Positions 7,938 through 16,307 of a stretch of 37,584 nt of DNA are shown piece after piece (within the stretch, counting starts at the first letter, position 1; every line of letters starts with the position of its first letter). The position numbers were made by a program, and so were the translations under genes. Location of the stretch: positions 1 through 37,584 of the forward strand of contig JALRKY010000021.1 in NCBI GenBank assembly GCA_023260985.1. The letters run 5' to 3'. The DNA is from Altererythrobacter sp. (GTDB lineage Bacteria > Pseudomonadota > Alphaproteobacteria > Sphingomonadales > Sphingomonadaceae). The notes below the pieces were generated by a model that saw only the letters and a list, made by a program, of their open reading frames with translations, was not told the origin of the DNA and searched no databases.

Positions 7938-8642
7938 ATGCGGAGAATTCTTGCACTCGCGGCGATGCCGCTAATGATCATTTCGGCTCCAGCCATGGCG
8001 CAGGACGCCGATGAAGAGGAAAGCGTTGGACCGATCGAGATCGATGCCGAAATCGGTTTCAACACGGACTATCGCTTCCGTGGCATTTCTCTTTCGGGCA
8101 AGGACCCAGAAGTCACTGCAGAGATTTCGATTTCGCACGAATCGGGCCTCTATGCCGGCGTTTGGGCTTCGAACGTTGCCATCGAAGACGGCGCGGATGA
8201 TCTCGAGCTTGATTTATACGCCGGCTATGCTGCTGATGTCGGCGGCGCGAGCCTCGACGTGGGCGCGGTCTATTACCTCTATCCGGGGAATGGTGACTAC
8301 AACTACGTCGAACTTCTCGCGTCAGTAGGCTTTGAAGCCGGTCCGGCGACGATCACCTTCGGCGCGGCCTATGCGCCGAGCCAGGGCAACATCGGCGGCC
8401 AGGACAATACCTATGTCTATGTTTCGGGCGACCTGCCAGTGGGTGACGGCCCGCTGTCGGTTCACGGAACTTTCGGTATCGAAGATGGCGCCTTTGGTGA
8501 TAGCAAGAAGGACTGGCTGTTTGGTGTGACCTATGATCTGGGTGGCGGCTTGAGCGCGACGGTCGACTATGTCGATACATCGCGTGCATTCACACCGCTT
8601 GGCGATGCAACTGTCGTAGGACGATTGGCATTTGCCTTCTAA
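7938..8642 (+). CDS. TorF family putative outer-membrane porin
   Basis: A 234-residue protein with a clear Sec signal peptide (MRRILALAAMPLMIISAPAMAQD, cleavage after the AMA near residue 20). The mature part alternates polar and aromatic residues as an outer-membrane beta-barrel does. It contains EIGFNTDYRFRGISLSG early and ends in AFAF, a C-terminal Phe as in outer-membrane barrels. This matches the proteobacterial TorF/Gcw_chp family, which is uncharacterised at the level of substrate. The start at 7938 has AGGAGG 10 bp upstream. It heads the glutamine synthetase/puuB operon, so passage of polyamines across the outer membrane is a reasonable but untested role. Confidence 0.85.
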   Translation: MRRILALAAMPLMIISAPAMAQDADEEESVGPIEIDAEIGFNTDYRFRGISLSGKDPEVTAEISISHESGLYAGVWASNVAIEDGADDLELDLYAGYAADVGGASLDVGAVYYLYPGNGDYNYVELLASVGFEAGPATITFGAAYAPSQGNIGGQDNTYVYVSGDLPVGDGPLSVHGTFGIEDGAFGDSKKDWLFGVTYDLGGGLSATVDYVDTSRAFTPLGDATVVGRLAFAF

Positions 8643-8650
8643 ATTCGGGC

Positions 8651-8685
8651 GGCCTGGCGACGACCTTCTCAGTCGCCGCCAGGCC
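8651..8685 (+). terminator. Strong hairpin between porin and first GS gene
   Basis: A 14-bp stem (GGCCTGGCGACGAC pairs with GTCGCCGCCAGGCC, one mismatch) with a 7-nt loop starts 8 bp after the porin stop and ends 18 bp before the GS start. There is no T tract. It may be a partial terminator or an mRNA-stabilising structure that makes porin expression exceed that of the enzymes downstream. Confidence 0.6.
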
Positions 8686-8703
8686 GATCCAGACAGGAGC
8701 TTT

Positions 8704-10053
8704 ATGAGTACCGATATCGCCAGCTGGATAAGCGAGCGAGGGATCAACGAGATCGAGTGCATTGTCCCGGACATGAACGGGATCCAGCGAGGCAAGGTTC
8801 TGCCCGCGAACAAATTTCTCAAGTCACTGCATGATCGCACTCTTCGCATTCCGATCAGCGTCTTCTCGGTCACGGTAACAGGCGAATATCCCGAAGATAT
8901 CGATGACGTGGTGCCGCCCTTCGATCCGGACATCATGCTGGTGCCCGATCCTTCGACCTTGCGCGAAGCACCCGGGTTCCAGACTCCGACCGCCTACGTG
9001 ATCGCTGACGCGCATGCACGCAACGGCGAGCCGGTGGAGATCGCGCCGCGGATGATCCTGAAGCGTGTCCTCGAACTCTACGCCAAGCACGGTTGGCAAC
9101 CAGTCATCGCTCCCGAAGTCGAATTCTATCTGGTCTCCAAGAATCCCGATTCCGACTTCCCGCTGCAGCCGCCTTCGGGCCGTTCGGGACGCCAGGAAAC
9201 GGCAAGCCAGCCCTTTGGACTGGAAGCTTTGAGTGAGTTCGAAGACATCATCGAGCACATTTACGATTTCTGCGAGAAAGCAGAGCTCAACATCGACACG
9301 ATGATCCATGAGTCAGGCGCCGCTCAGCTCGAAGTCAATTTCGTGCACGGGGATCCACTGGCGCTGGCAGACCAGGTGCTGCTGTTCAAACGAATTGTGC
9401 GGCAGGTGGCACTCGAACATGGCGTCTACGGAACTTTCCTGGCGAAGCCGATGTCCGACCAGCCGGGCAGCGCGATGCACATCCACCAGTCGATCCTCGA
9501 TGTAGAGACCGGCAAGAACGTGTTCGCAACGCAGAATGGGCGGGACAGCGCGCTGTTCCGCAGTCACATTGCCGGGCTTGCGCGGCTCCTTCCACAAATC
9601 ACTCCCATGTTCGCGCCAAATGTGAATTCGTTCCGCCGGATGCGACCGGACAGTGCCGCACCGGTCAATGTGCAATGGGGCACGGACAATCGCTCTTGCG
9701 GGCTGAGGGTCCCGATCTCGGACGGCCACAACCGCCGGGTCGAGAACAGGCTGCCCGGGGCAGACGCCAATCCATATCTCGCTATCGCCGCGTCGCTGAT
9801 CTGCGGCTATATCGGCATGGTCGAACGGATGCAGCCGCCAAAGAGCATGAGCGGCAACGCCTATAACCGGGCCCGGACGCTTCCGCGGACATTAGAGTCA
9901 GCCCTTGACCGGTTCAGCAAATGCCGCGCCGTCCGCAAATACCTTGGCGAGGACTTTTTCACGGTATTCCATGCAATCAAGGATGCCGAGCTGTTCGCTT
10001 ATCAGTCGGTGATCAGTTCATGGGAGCGCGAGCACCTTTTGCTCCGCGTATGA
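8704..10053 (+). CDS. puuA: Glutamine synthetase family enzyme, gamma-glutamylpolyamine synthetase-like (PuuA type)
   Basis: A 449-residue member of the glutamine synthetase fold. The metal and nucleotide motifs are present: APEVEFYL near residue 138, ESGAAQLEVNF near 201, GSAMHIHQS near 255, NSFRRMRP near 309, NRSCGLRVP near 331 and the ADANPYLAIAA segment near 356. Enzymes of this branch ligate glutamate to amines such as putrescine using ATP. It begins at ATG 8704 after CAGGAG; the frame is open upstream to 8632 but runs through the terminator-like hairpin. The gene ends 3 bp before puuB. The amine substrate is inferred from context and could be another polyamine or ethanolamine. Confidence 0.87.
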   Translation: MSTDIASWISERGINEIECIVPDMNGIQRGKVLPANKFLKSLHDRTLRIPISVFSVTVTGEYPEDIDDVVPPFDPDIMLVPDPSTLREAPGFQTPTAYVIADAHARNGEPVEIAPRMILKRVLELYAKHGWQPVIAPEVEFYLVSKNPDSDFPLQPPSGRSGRQETASQPFGLEALSEFEDIIEHIYDFCEKAELNIDTMIHESGAAQLEVNFVHGDPLALADQVLLFKRIVRQVALEHGVYGTFLAKPMSDQPGSAMHIHQSILDVETGKNVFATQNGRDSALFRSHIAGLARLLPQITPMFAPNVNSFRRMRPDSAAPVNVQWGTDNRSCGLRVPISDGHNRRVENRLPGADANPYLAIAASLICGYIGMVERMQPPKSMSGNAYNRARTLPRTLESALDRFSKCRAVRKYLGEDFFTVFHAIKDAELFAYQSVISSWEREHLLLRV

Positions 10054-10056
10054 TCC

Positions 10057-11328
10057 ATGACGAGCCATGCTCCAAGCTATTATGCGGCAACCGCCGCGGC
10101 GTTCGGGCCGCACCCCTCGTTAACGGGTGACATCCAAGCCGATGTTGTAGTGATCGGCGGAGGTTTCACGGGCCTTTCGGCAGCCCTGAGCGCGGCGGAG
10201 GCGGGGCTATCGGTCGTTTTAGTCGAAGCGCGCAGAATCGGCTGGGGCGCTTCGGGTCGCAACGGCGGGCAAATGATCCCCGGTATGCGATGGTCGGCAT
10301 GCGATCTGGTTGAGCGTTTCGGCGAGGATCGAGCGCGCCCCATTGTGGCGCTCGGCCTTGCTGCGACTGCCAGCGTCCGCAATCGAATTGCGCGCCATGC
10401 GATCGCTTGCGACCTGCGCGATGGACATTTCCAAGCGGCCTGGAAGCCTGCGCACCTTGAAGCGATGCGGCGCGAGCGCGACATGCTCTGGCAGCTGGTT
10501 GATTATGATGACATAAGCATAGTAGAACCCGGCGATGTCGGCAATTATGTCGCCACCGAAGCCTATCACGGTGGCGCGTTCGATGCTCACGGAGGGCACC
10601 TCCACCCGCTCAATTATGCGATCGGGCTGGCCCATGCGGCCGAGAAGCTGGGAGTCCGCATTTTTGAGGATACCCCTGCACTTTCCATCGACCATGGAAC
10701 ACCCGTTTCGGTAAAGGCACCGGGAGGTGTCATCACCGCAAGGTATGGCATCCTTGCCTGCGACAGCGAGGTCGGCCAGCTCGAACAGGCTTTCCGGAAC
10801 ATTATGATGCCGGTGATCAATTATAACGTCACCACCAGACAGCTGAGCGCAGCAGAGGCGGCAGCGCTTATCCCTTCCAACGCCTCGATCGCCGAAAGCC
10901 GCTTCGTACTCAATTACTACCGCCTCACAGCCGACAACCGGCTGATTTTCGGCGGCGGAGAGAAATACTCACCCAAACCGCCGCACGACATCAAGGCTTT
11001 CGTGCGCCCCTATGTCGAAACGATCTTCCCGCAGATCGAAGGCATCCAATTTGAGCATGCGTGGGGCGGTACCATCGGCGTGACAATGAACCGCCTTCCG
11101 CAGTTCGGGCGGATCGGGAACAGTTTCTTTGCGCATGGCTTTTCCGGCCACGGAGTGTTGTTGACGACGTTGGCAGGCGAATTGATCGCAGAGGCAATGC
11201 GCGGCACCGCAGAACGCTTTGACCTGCTGGCCGATCTTCCAAGCCGGTCGTTTCCCGGAGGACCATTGCTGCGCCATCCGCTCTATGTCTTGGGCATGCT
11301 TTGGTTTGCTCTGAGGGACCGACTATGA
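10057..11328 (+). CDS. puuB: FAD-dependent gamma-glutamylputrescine oxidase (PuuB-like)
   Basis: A 423-residue flavoprotein of the DAO (glycine/D-amino acid oxidase) family. The N-terminal ADP-binding motif reads VVVIGGGFTGLSAA at about residues 30-43, followed by VVLVEARRIGWGASGRNGGQ; the short Y-Y-A-A leader is typical of PuuB. The C-terminal part has the GWGGTIGV-like W-GG-T-IG segment and FSGHGV. In the Puu pathway this enzyme oxidises gamma-glutamylputrescine to gamma-glutamyl-gamma-aminobutyraldehyde, ammonia and hydrogen peroxide. It is tightly packed between the GS gene (3-bp gap) and an aminotransferase gene (4-bp ATGA overlap). Confidence 0.87.
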   Translation: MTSHAPSYYAATAAAFGPHPSLTGDIQADVVVIGGGFTGLSAALSAAEAGLSVVLVEARRIGWGASGRNGGQMIPGMRWSACDLVERFGEDRARPIVALGLAATASVRNRIARHAIACDLRDGHFQAAWKPAHLEAMRRERDMLWQLVDYDDISIVEPGDVGNYVATEAYHGGAFDAHGGHLHPLNYAIGLAHAAEKLGVRIFEDTPALSIDHGTPVSVKAPGGVITARYGILACDSEVGQLEQAFRNIMMPVINYNVTTRQLSAAEAAALIPSNASIAESRFVLNYYRLTADNRLIFGGGEKYSPKPPHDIKAFVRPYVETIFPQIEGIQFEHAWGGTIGVTMNRLPQFGRIGNSFFAHGFSGHGVLLTTLAGELIAEAMRGTAERFDLLADLPSRSFPGGPLLRHPLYVLGMLWFALRDRL

Positions 11329-12671
11329 TCACGACCGGCGCAATCCAGACCATGCTTGATGACGAGCGGGCGCGTTTCTGCGAAGCGAATCCCGGCTCGC
11401 AGGCGCTGGCAAGACGCACTGCAGCGCATTGGCATCGCGGCGTTCCATTCCATTGGATGCTCGACTGGGGAACACCGTTCCCGCTGTTCGCCGATAGGGC
11501 TCAGGGAGCCGAATTGTGGGATGTCGATGGCCATCGCTACGACGATTTCTGCCTTGGCGATACCGGCTCGATGTTCGGTCATTCCCCCGCCCCGGTCGCC
11601 AAGGCGATCGCCCGACAGGCATCGCGCGGCCTCACTTACATGCTCGCCACGGAAGATGCGCCGGTTGTGGCGGATGAGCTGGCGCGCCGCTTTGACCTGC
11701 CGTTCTGGCAAGTCACCTCGACTGCAAGCGAGGCCAACCGCGCGGTAATACGCTGGTGCAGGGGCATCACCGGCCGCGAGAAGATCCTCGTGTTCAATGG
11801 CTGCTATCATGGCGCGGTGGACGATGTATTCGTCGACCTTAAGGATGGCGTTCCCGAACTGCGGCGTTCGCTCGTAGGCCAGGTCTACGATATGCGCTGT
11901 CATACGCGTGTGATCGAATTCAACGATCTTGATGCACTCGAGGCTGCGCTTGCCCCCGGCGATGTCGCCGCAGTCTTGATGGAACCGGCGCTTACCAACG
12001 TTGGAATGGTCCTGCCCGATCCCGGATATCTTGAGGCAGTACGCGAAATGGCGACGCACCATGGCACATTGCTCGTGTTCGATGAAACGCACACCATCTC
12101 GAGCGGATATGGCGGGCATACTGCCAGCTTCGGGCCCCAGCCGGACCTGTTCGTATTGGGCAAACCAGTCGCAGGTGGGGTGCCTTGCGCCGTCTATGGT
12201 TTTACCTCCGAAGTTGCCGAACGAATGGAGCGGTTGCGCGATCAAGGCGAGAAAGGCCATTCGGGCATCGGCACCACGCTGTCCGCCAACGCTTTGGCTT
12301 TAGCCACCATGCGCGCCTGCCTCACCGAAGTGATGACGCGTGAGGCCTATGATCACATGCTGCCGCTGGCCGCACTCCTGGCAGAGGAGTTGCGCGAAGT
12401 GATCCGAGGCCACGCATTGCCTTGGCCAGTCTTGCATGTCGGCGCTCGGGTAGAGTTCCTCTGCGCCGAGGCCGCGCCGCACAACGGCAGCGAAGCGCGC
12501 GCCGCGATGAACGGCCCGCTTGAACATGCGATCCACTTGTTCCTTACCAATCGGGGCGTGTTGATCGCCCCGTTCCACAACATGATGCTTGTCTGCCCCG
12601 CCACAACCGACGCACAAGTGGGCCGACTTGCCAGTGCACTCGACCAATGCCTCAGGACCCTGACACGATGA
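11325..12671 (+). CDS. Class III aminotransferase of glutamate-1-semialdehyde type
   Basis: A 448-residue PLP enzyme whose layout resembles glutamate-1-semialdehyde aminomutases and related 'aspartate aminotransferase family' proteins more than putrescine transaminases. It shows a TSTASEANRAVIRWCRGITGR stretch in two pieces near residue 130, LVFDETHTISSGYGG near 250 and the Schiff-base Lys K280 in LGKPVAGG. Its ATG overlaps the puuB stop (ATGA) and its own stop overlaps the next GS gene in the same way, so all three are translationally coupled. The substrate is unknown; placement suggests an amine or gamma-glutamyl intermediate. The usual Puu cluster has no such gene at this position. Confidence 0.85.
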   Translation: MITTGAIQTMLDDERARFCEANPGSQALARRTAAHWHRGVPFHWMLDWGTPFPLFADRAQGAELWDVDGHRYDDFCLGDTGSMFGHSPAPVAKAIARQASRGLTYMLATEDAPVVADELARRFDLPFWQVTSTASEANRAVIRWCRGITGREKILVFNGCYHGAVDDVFVDLKDGVPELRRSLVGQVYDMRCHTRVIEFNDLDALEAALAPGDVAAVLMEPALTNVGMVLPDPGYLEAVREMATHHGTLLVFDETHTISSGYGGHTASFGPQPDLFVLGKPVAGGVPCAVYGFTSEVAERMERLRDQGEKGHSGIGTTLSANALALATMRACLTEVMTREAYDHMLPLAALLAEELREVIRGHALPWPVLHVGARVEFLCAEAAPHNGSEARAAMNGPLEHAIHLFLTNRGVLIAPFHNMMLVCPATTDAQVGRLASALDQCLRTLTR

Positions 12672-14065
12672 CTAATCCCAACAAGACACCGCACAGCTCA
12701 AGCAAGATCGCGAGCCTTGACGAGGCTCGCGCCTTTTTCGCGGCGAACCCGGATGTCGATGCCGTCGATATCATCTTCACAAACATGTCGGGCGTGCCGC
12801 GCGGAAAGCGCCTGCGCCAGAATGAGGTACTTGCAGTGTTTGAAAGCGGCCGATTCCTGCCCGGGTCGGTGCTGGTAATCGACATAACCGGTCGCGATAC
12901 TGAAGAGACCGGCCTGGTGTGGGAAGATGGCGATGCTGACCGCTATTGCCTGCCGGTACCCGGCACCCTCGTTCGCGCACCGTGGCTGGGAAAGAATGCG
13001 GGTCAATTCACGACCAGCTTCTACGAGCTTGATCACACCCCGAGCGACTTGGATCCGCGCCATGTGCTCGGCCGCGTTGTCGACCGGCTCGAAGCCATCG
13101 GCTTAACCCCGGTCGTGGCGGTTGAACTGGAATTCTTCCTGCTTGAGAGCGGCAACGGCAAGCCGGTTATTGCGCGTGGGCTCAACAGCGGCGAACGCCC
13201 AGCCGGCAACGAGGTCTATTCCTTGCGCGAGCTGGAGGACTTCAAGCCCTTCTTCGACGATCTTTACGCGGCCTGCGATGCGCAGGGCATTCCGCTTGAA
13301 TCGGGGATCAGCGAATATGCTCCGGGCCAATTCGAGCTGACTCTGCGGCACAAACCCGATGCCTTGCGCGCCACTGATGATGCGGTGATGTACAAGCGGC
13401 TGGTGAAAGGCGTCGCGGCGAAGCACGGCATGATCGCCAGCTTCATGGCAAAGCCATTCGCCGAACAGGCGGGCAGTGGCATGCACCTGCATGTTTCGAT
13501 GGCCGACAGTTCGGGTGCAAATGCCTTCGCAAGCGAGGATCCGGAAGGGTCTCCCCTTTTGCGCCATGCCATCGGCGGGATGAAAGAGTGCCTCGGGGAA
13601 TCGATGGCGATCTTTGCACCCAACGCCAATTCCTTCCGGCGGTTCAAGGCCAATTCCTATGCACCGATTGCGCCGACCTGGGGCGTCAACAATCGCACCG
13701 TAAGCCTGCGGGTACCGGCGGGTTCCCCTGCTTCACGGCATGTCGAACACCGGATTTGTGGTGCCGACGCAAATCCATATCTCGCCGTGGCGGCAGTGCT
13801 TGCCGGCATGCATCACGGCATGACAGGCAAGGTCGATCCCGGTCCTGCCATCGTTGGCAACGGCTACGAGCAGGCGCCCGAGGACTACCGGCTACCCAAC
13901 CATTGGGCAGCAGCGGTCGAGGCGTTCAAGACCTCCCAGCGAATGCGCGACTATTTAGGCGACCGGTTCGTGACCCACTATTGCACGGTCAAAGAGGTGG
14001 AGATGGCGCGCTTCTTTGGCGAAGTGACCGAGCTCGATTACGCTTGGTACATGCACAACGCGTAG
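12668..14065 (+). CDS. Second glutamine synthetase family enzyme
   Basis: A 465-residue GS-fold protein distinct from the first copy. The motifs present are VELEFFLLE near residue 153, SEYAPGQFELTL near 217, GSGMHLHVSM near 275, NSFRRFKANSYAP near 323, and ADANPYLAVAAV near 367. ATG 12668 overlaps the stop of the preceding aminotransferase gene by 4 bp. The N-terminal extension (about 20 polar residues) is longer than in the first copy. Being in the same operon, it probably gamma-glutamylates a second amine such as spermidine or a diamine other than putrescine. It could also be a gamma-glutamylamide synthetase with different specificity. It ends 12 bp from the convergent LysR gene. Confidence 0.85.
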   Translation: MTNPNKTPHSSSKIASLDEARAFFAANPDVDAVDIIFTNMSGVPRGKRLRQNEVLAVFESGRFLPGSVLVIDITGRDTEETGLVWEDGDADRYCLPVPGTLVRAPWLGKNAGQFTTSFYELDHTPSDLDPRHVLGRVVDRLEAIGLTPVVAVELEFFLLESGNGKPVIARGLNSGERPAGNEVYSLRELEDFKPFFDDLYAACDAQGIPLESGISEYAPGQFELTLRHKPDALRATDDAVMYKRLVKGVAAKHGMIASFMAKPFAEQAGSGMHLHVSMADSSGANAFASEDPEGSPLLRHAIGGMKECLGESMAIFAPNANSFRRFKANSYAPIAPTWGVNNRTVSLRVPAGSPASRHVEHRICGADANPYLAVAAVLAGMHHGMTGKVDPGPAIVGNGYEQAPEDYRLPNHWAAAVEAFKTSQRMRDYLGDRFVTHYCTVKEVEMARFFGEVTELDYAWYMHNA

Positions 14066-14077
14066 CGGTAATGACGA

Positions 14078-14974
14078 TCATCTGCGTTGTTCGTGTACGG
14101 TTTCCATGAACAGCGCTGCCGCTTCGCTGTGCCGGGTCAGCCGCCGCCAGGCGATTCCGATGTCTACCGTAGGCATCGCCTCACGCGGGCGCTTGGCGAT
14201 AATGCGATCCCCGTCCAGGCTCCATGGCCGGTAGACCAGTTGGGGCAGGATGGTGATCCCGGCCCCGGTCCCGACGAGGTTGCGGACGCCCTCCATCGAA
14301 CTGGTGCGATAGGAAACATGCGGGGGGTGGTCGAACTTGGTCCAGATGCTTTCGATAAGGCCGTCCATCTCATCGAGTGACAGGGCCACAATCGGCTCGT
14401 TCTCGAGATCCGAAAGGCTCAGCATGTCGAATTCGGATAGCGGGTGCCAAGGTGCCATCCAGGCTCTGCAGTCCGAGCGCAGCAGCACTTCGCAATCGAT
14501 CGCAGCCTTTTGCACGAGATTTGAGACAATCAGCACGCCCAGATCCAGCTCGCCATTGACGAGAAGGTGTTCGATATAGTCGCGCTTGTCTTCGACCAAC
14601 GTGACAGAAATCTGCGGAAACATGCGTCGGAATCGTGAGAGAATGTCGGACAGGAAATAGCCGGTCACGACTGGCGTCACTCCGACCCTAATGCTACCAC
14701 TGGCGGGAACCTGGTCATGGCCAACTCCGTCAGCCAGATCTGCAACGGCATTGATAATCGATCGGGCGTGGCGCAGGAATTTGTGGCCCTCACGCGTCAA
14801 GGTCACCCCCTTGGGGTGGCGATAAAAAAGCTTGACCCCGGTTTCGATTTCCAGCGTGCGAATCGCATCGGTTACCGCCGACTGCGAGATCCCTACTGCA
14901 GTGGAACCGGCCGAGACAGATCGCGCTTCAGCGACCGCGATAAAGTAGCGAATTTGGCGGAAAGTTATATTCAT
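14078..14974 (-). CDS. LysR family transcriptional regulator of the polyamine locus
   Basis: A 298-residue LTTR. The N-terminal winged HTH is clear (FRQIRYFIAVAEARSVS, then AVGISQSAVTDAIRTLEIETG at about residues 26-46), followed by the linker helix and a periplasmic-binding-like effector domain (SGSIRVGVTPVV near 93, GAGITILPQLVY near 240). It lies inside the polyamine locus, convergent with the second GS gene and divergent from potF. No PuuR-type regulator is present in the window. A T-N11-A dyad overlaps its start codon and recurs upstream of the porin operon, so it probably controls both units and itself. The inducer is unknown; a polyamine or GABA is a guess. Confidence 0.93.
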   Translation of the reverse strand: MNITFRQIRYFIAVAEARSVSAGSTAVGISQSAVTDAIRTLEIETGVKLFYRHPKGVTLTREGHKFLRHARSIINAVADLADGVGHDQVPASGSIRVGVTPVVTGYFLSDILSRFRRMFPQISVTLVEDKRDYIEHLLVNGELDLGVLIVSNLVQKAAIDCEVLLRSDCRAWMAPWHPLSEFDMLSLSDLENEPIVALSLDEMDGLIESIWTKFDHPPHVSYRTSSMEGVRNLVGTGAGITILPQLVYRPWSLDGDRIIAKRPREAMPTVDIGIAWRRLTRHSEAAALFMETVHEQRR

Positions 14975-14987
14975 CGATTTTTCCGAT
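14973..14987 (-). promoter_or_regulatory. LysR-type operator candidate, box 2
   Basis: Read on the minus strand this is ATCGG-AAAAA-TCGAT, identical at 14 of 15 positions to box 1 at 7786-7800 and keeping the T-N11-A geometry. It overlaps the LysR start codon and lies 127 bp from potF. Immediately next to it, ATACC-TCTC-GGTAT (14986-14999) is another perfect inverted repeat, so two half-site pairs are stacked. Confidence 0.6.
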
Positions 14988-15113
14988 ACCTCTCGGTATG
15001 AATTATAGGCTGGATTGCGCCTCCGGAGAAGTGCTTGTTATGGAGATGATAGTGGAGATTCGAGGGCTGCGGCTCATCGGCACTTCGGGTTCAGCATCTT
15101 TTGGGGGATAGTC

Positions 15114-16220
15114 ATGAGCAAACTAGATATTTCCGGACGCCATATCGGTCGTCGCTCACTGCTTCAGGGTATGGGCGTGGCGGCTATCGGGATCACGGTT
15201 ACTGGACTGGGTGCGTGCACCAAACCAGACGCGGAAAAGGTTTCAACCGGCGAGGTCGGCGAACTCAATTTCTACAACTGGGACACCTACATCGGCGAAA
15301 CGACTCTCGACGACTTCAAGGACGCGAGCGGTATCTCGGTGAAGATGGACCTTTTCGACAGCAATGACGTGCTGTTCGCGAAGTTCCGCGCAGGCAACCC
15401 CGGCTATGACCTGATCGTGCCATCAAACGATTTCGTCGAGCGCATGATCCAAGCGGACATGCTTATGGAACTGGATCATTCGCTGATCCCCAACATGAAG
15501 AATATCGATCCGGCCTTCGTCGATGCCGATTACGATCCGGGCCGCAAGCACGCCATGCCGTACACCTGGCTGACGCTCGGCATCGGCTATCGCAAATCTA
15601 AGGTGAAGTCGGTGCCGGACAGCTGGAAGGTATTGTTCGATTCCGACGAGTATTCGGGCCGCATCGCCGTGCTCTCTGAAGCCGGCGACATGTTCCGCCT
15701 CTATGGCAAGTATCTCGGCAAGTCGGTCAATGAACTCACGCCGGAAGACATCAAGATCATCGAAGCGATGATGATCAAGCAAAAGCCGCACATCAAGAAG
15801 TTCCACGAGGACGATGGGCAGGATCTGCTGCTGAAGGGCGATGTCGACCTGGTACTCGAGTATAATGGCGACATCGCGCAAGCGATGGTTGAGGATGGTG
15901 ATATCGATTTCATCATCCCCAAGGAAGGAAGCCAACTCAACTCCGATACACTTTGCATTCCCAAGGGTGCGCCGCACCCTAAGAATGCCCATGCTTTCAT
16001 CAACTATCTGCTGGATGCAGAGGTCGGAAAGAAGATCACCGAAACGATCCTCTATCCTACGCCCAATGCTGCGGCGAAGGCTCTCATGCCGGAGGATTAC
16101 AAGACCAACCCGGTGATCTTCCCGCCCGAAGATGTGCTGGCCAAGTGTGAGTATGCGAAGTTCAATCCCGAATTGCAGCCGATCTATGAAGAGGCCTTTA
16201 CGCGGGTTCGAGCGTCCTAA
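15114..16220 (+). CDS. potF: Polyamine ABC transporter substrate-binding lipoprotein (PotD/PotF type)
   Basis: A 368-residue solute-binding protein of the spermidine/putrescine family. The leader has a Tat-like twin arginine (GRRSLL, residues 12-17) and a perfect lipobox L32-G33-A34-C35, so it is probably a lipoprotein anchored in the periplasm. The mature domain starts ELNFYNWDTYIGE, a signature of PotD/PotF, and ends in PIYEEAFTRV. I chose ATG 15114 after a GGGGGAT ribosome binding site over earlier in-frame codons. It is first in the potF-potH-potI-potG run. Whether it prefers putrescine or spermidine cannot be told by eye. Confidence 0.93.
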   Translation: MSKLDISGRHIGRRSLLQGMGVAAIGITVTGLGACTKPDAEKVSTGEVGELNFYNWDTYIGETTLDDFKDASGISVKMDLFDSNDVLFAKFRAGNPGYDLIVPSNDFVERMIQADMLMELDHSLIPNMKNIDPAFVDADYDPGRKHAMPYTWLTLGIGYRKSKVKSVPDSWKVLFDSDEYSGRIAVLSEAGDMFRLYGKYLGKSVNELTPEDIKIIEAMMIKQKPHIKKFHEDDGQDLLLKGDVDLVLEYNGDIAQAMVEDGDIDFIIPKEGSQLNSDTLCIPKGAPHPKNAHAFINYLLDAEVGKKITETILYPTPNAAAKALMPEDYKTNPVIFPPEDVLAKCEYAKFNPELQPIYEEAFTRVRAS

Positions 16221-16259
16221 TCCGGCGCCGCGCGCACTATAAGAGTTAAGATCACGGTT

Positions 16260-16292
16260 GGCCCGGTCGCCCGCTGCGCGGGAGGCTGGGCC
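16260..16292 (+). other. Intercistronic hairpin after potF
   Basis: A 15-bp imperfect stem (GGCCCGGTCGCCCGC with GCGGGAGGCTGGGCC) and a 3-nt loop lie 39 bp after the potF stop and 15 bp before the potH GTG. Such a stem after the binding-protein gene commonly protects the upstream mRNA so that the binding protein exceeds the membrane parts. That role is inferred here. Confidence 0.55.
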
Positions 16293-16307
16293 ATGGGGGA
16301 AGCATAA

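Noticed and set aside
11283..12260. 325-codon minus-strand frame opposite the class III aminotransferase
   Set aside because: It is antisense to a gene with clear PLP motifs and ATGA overlaps on both sides.
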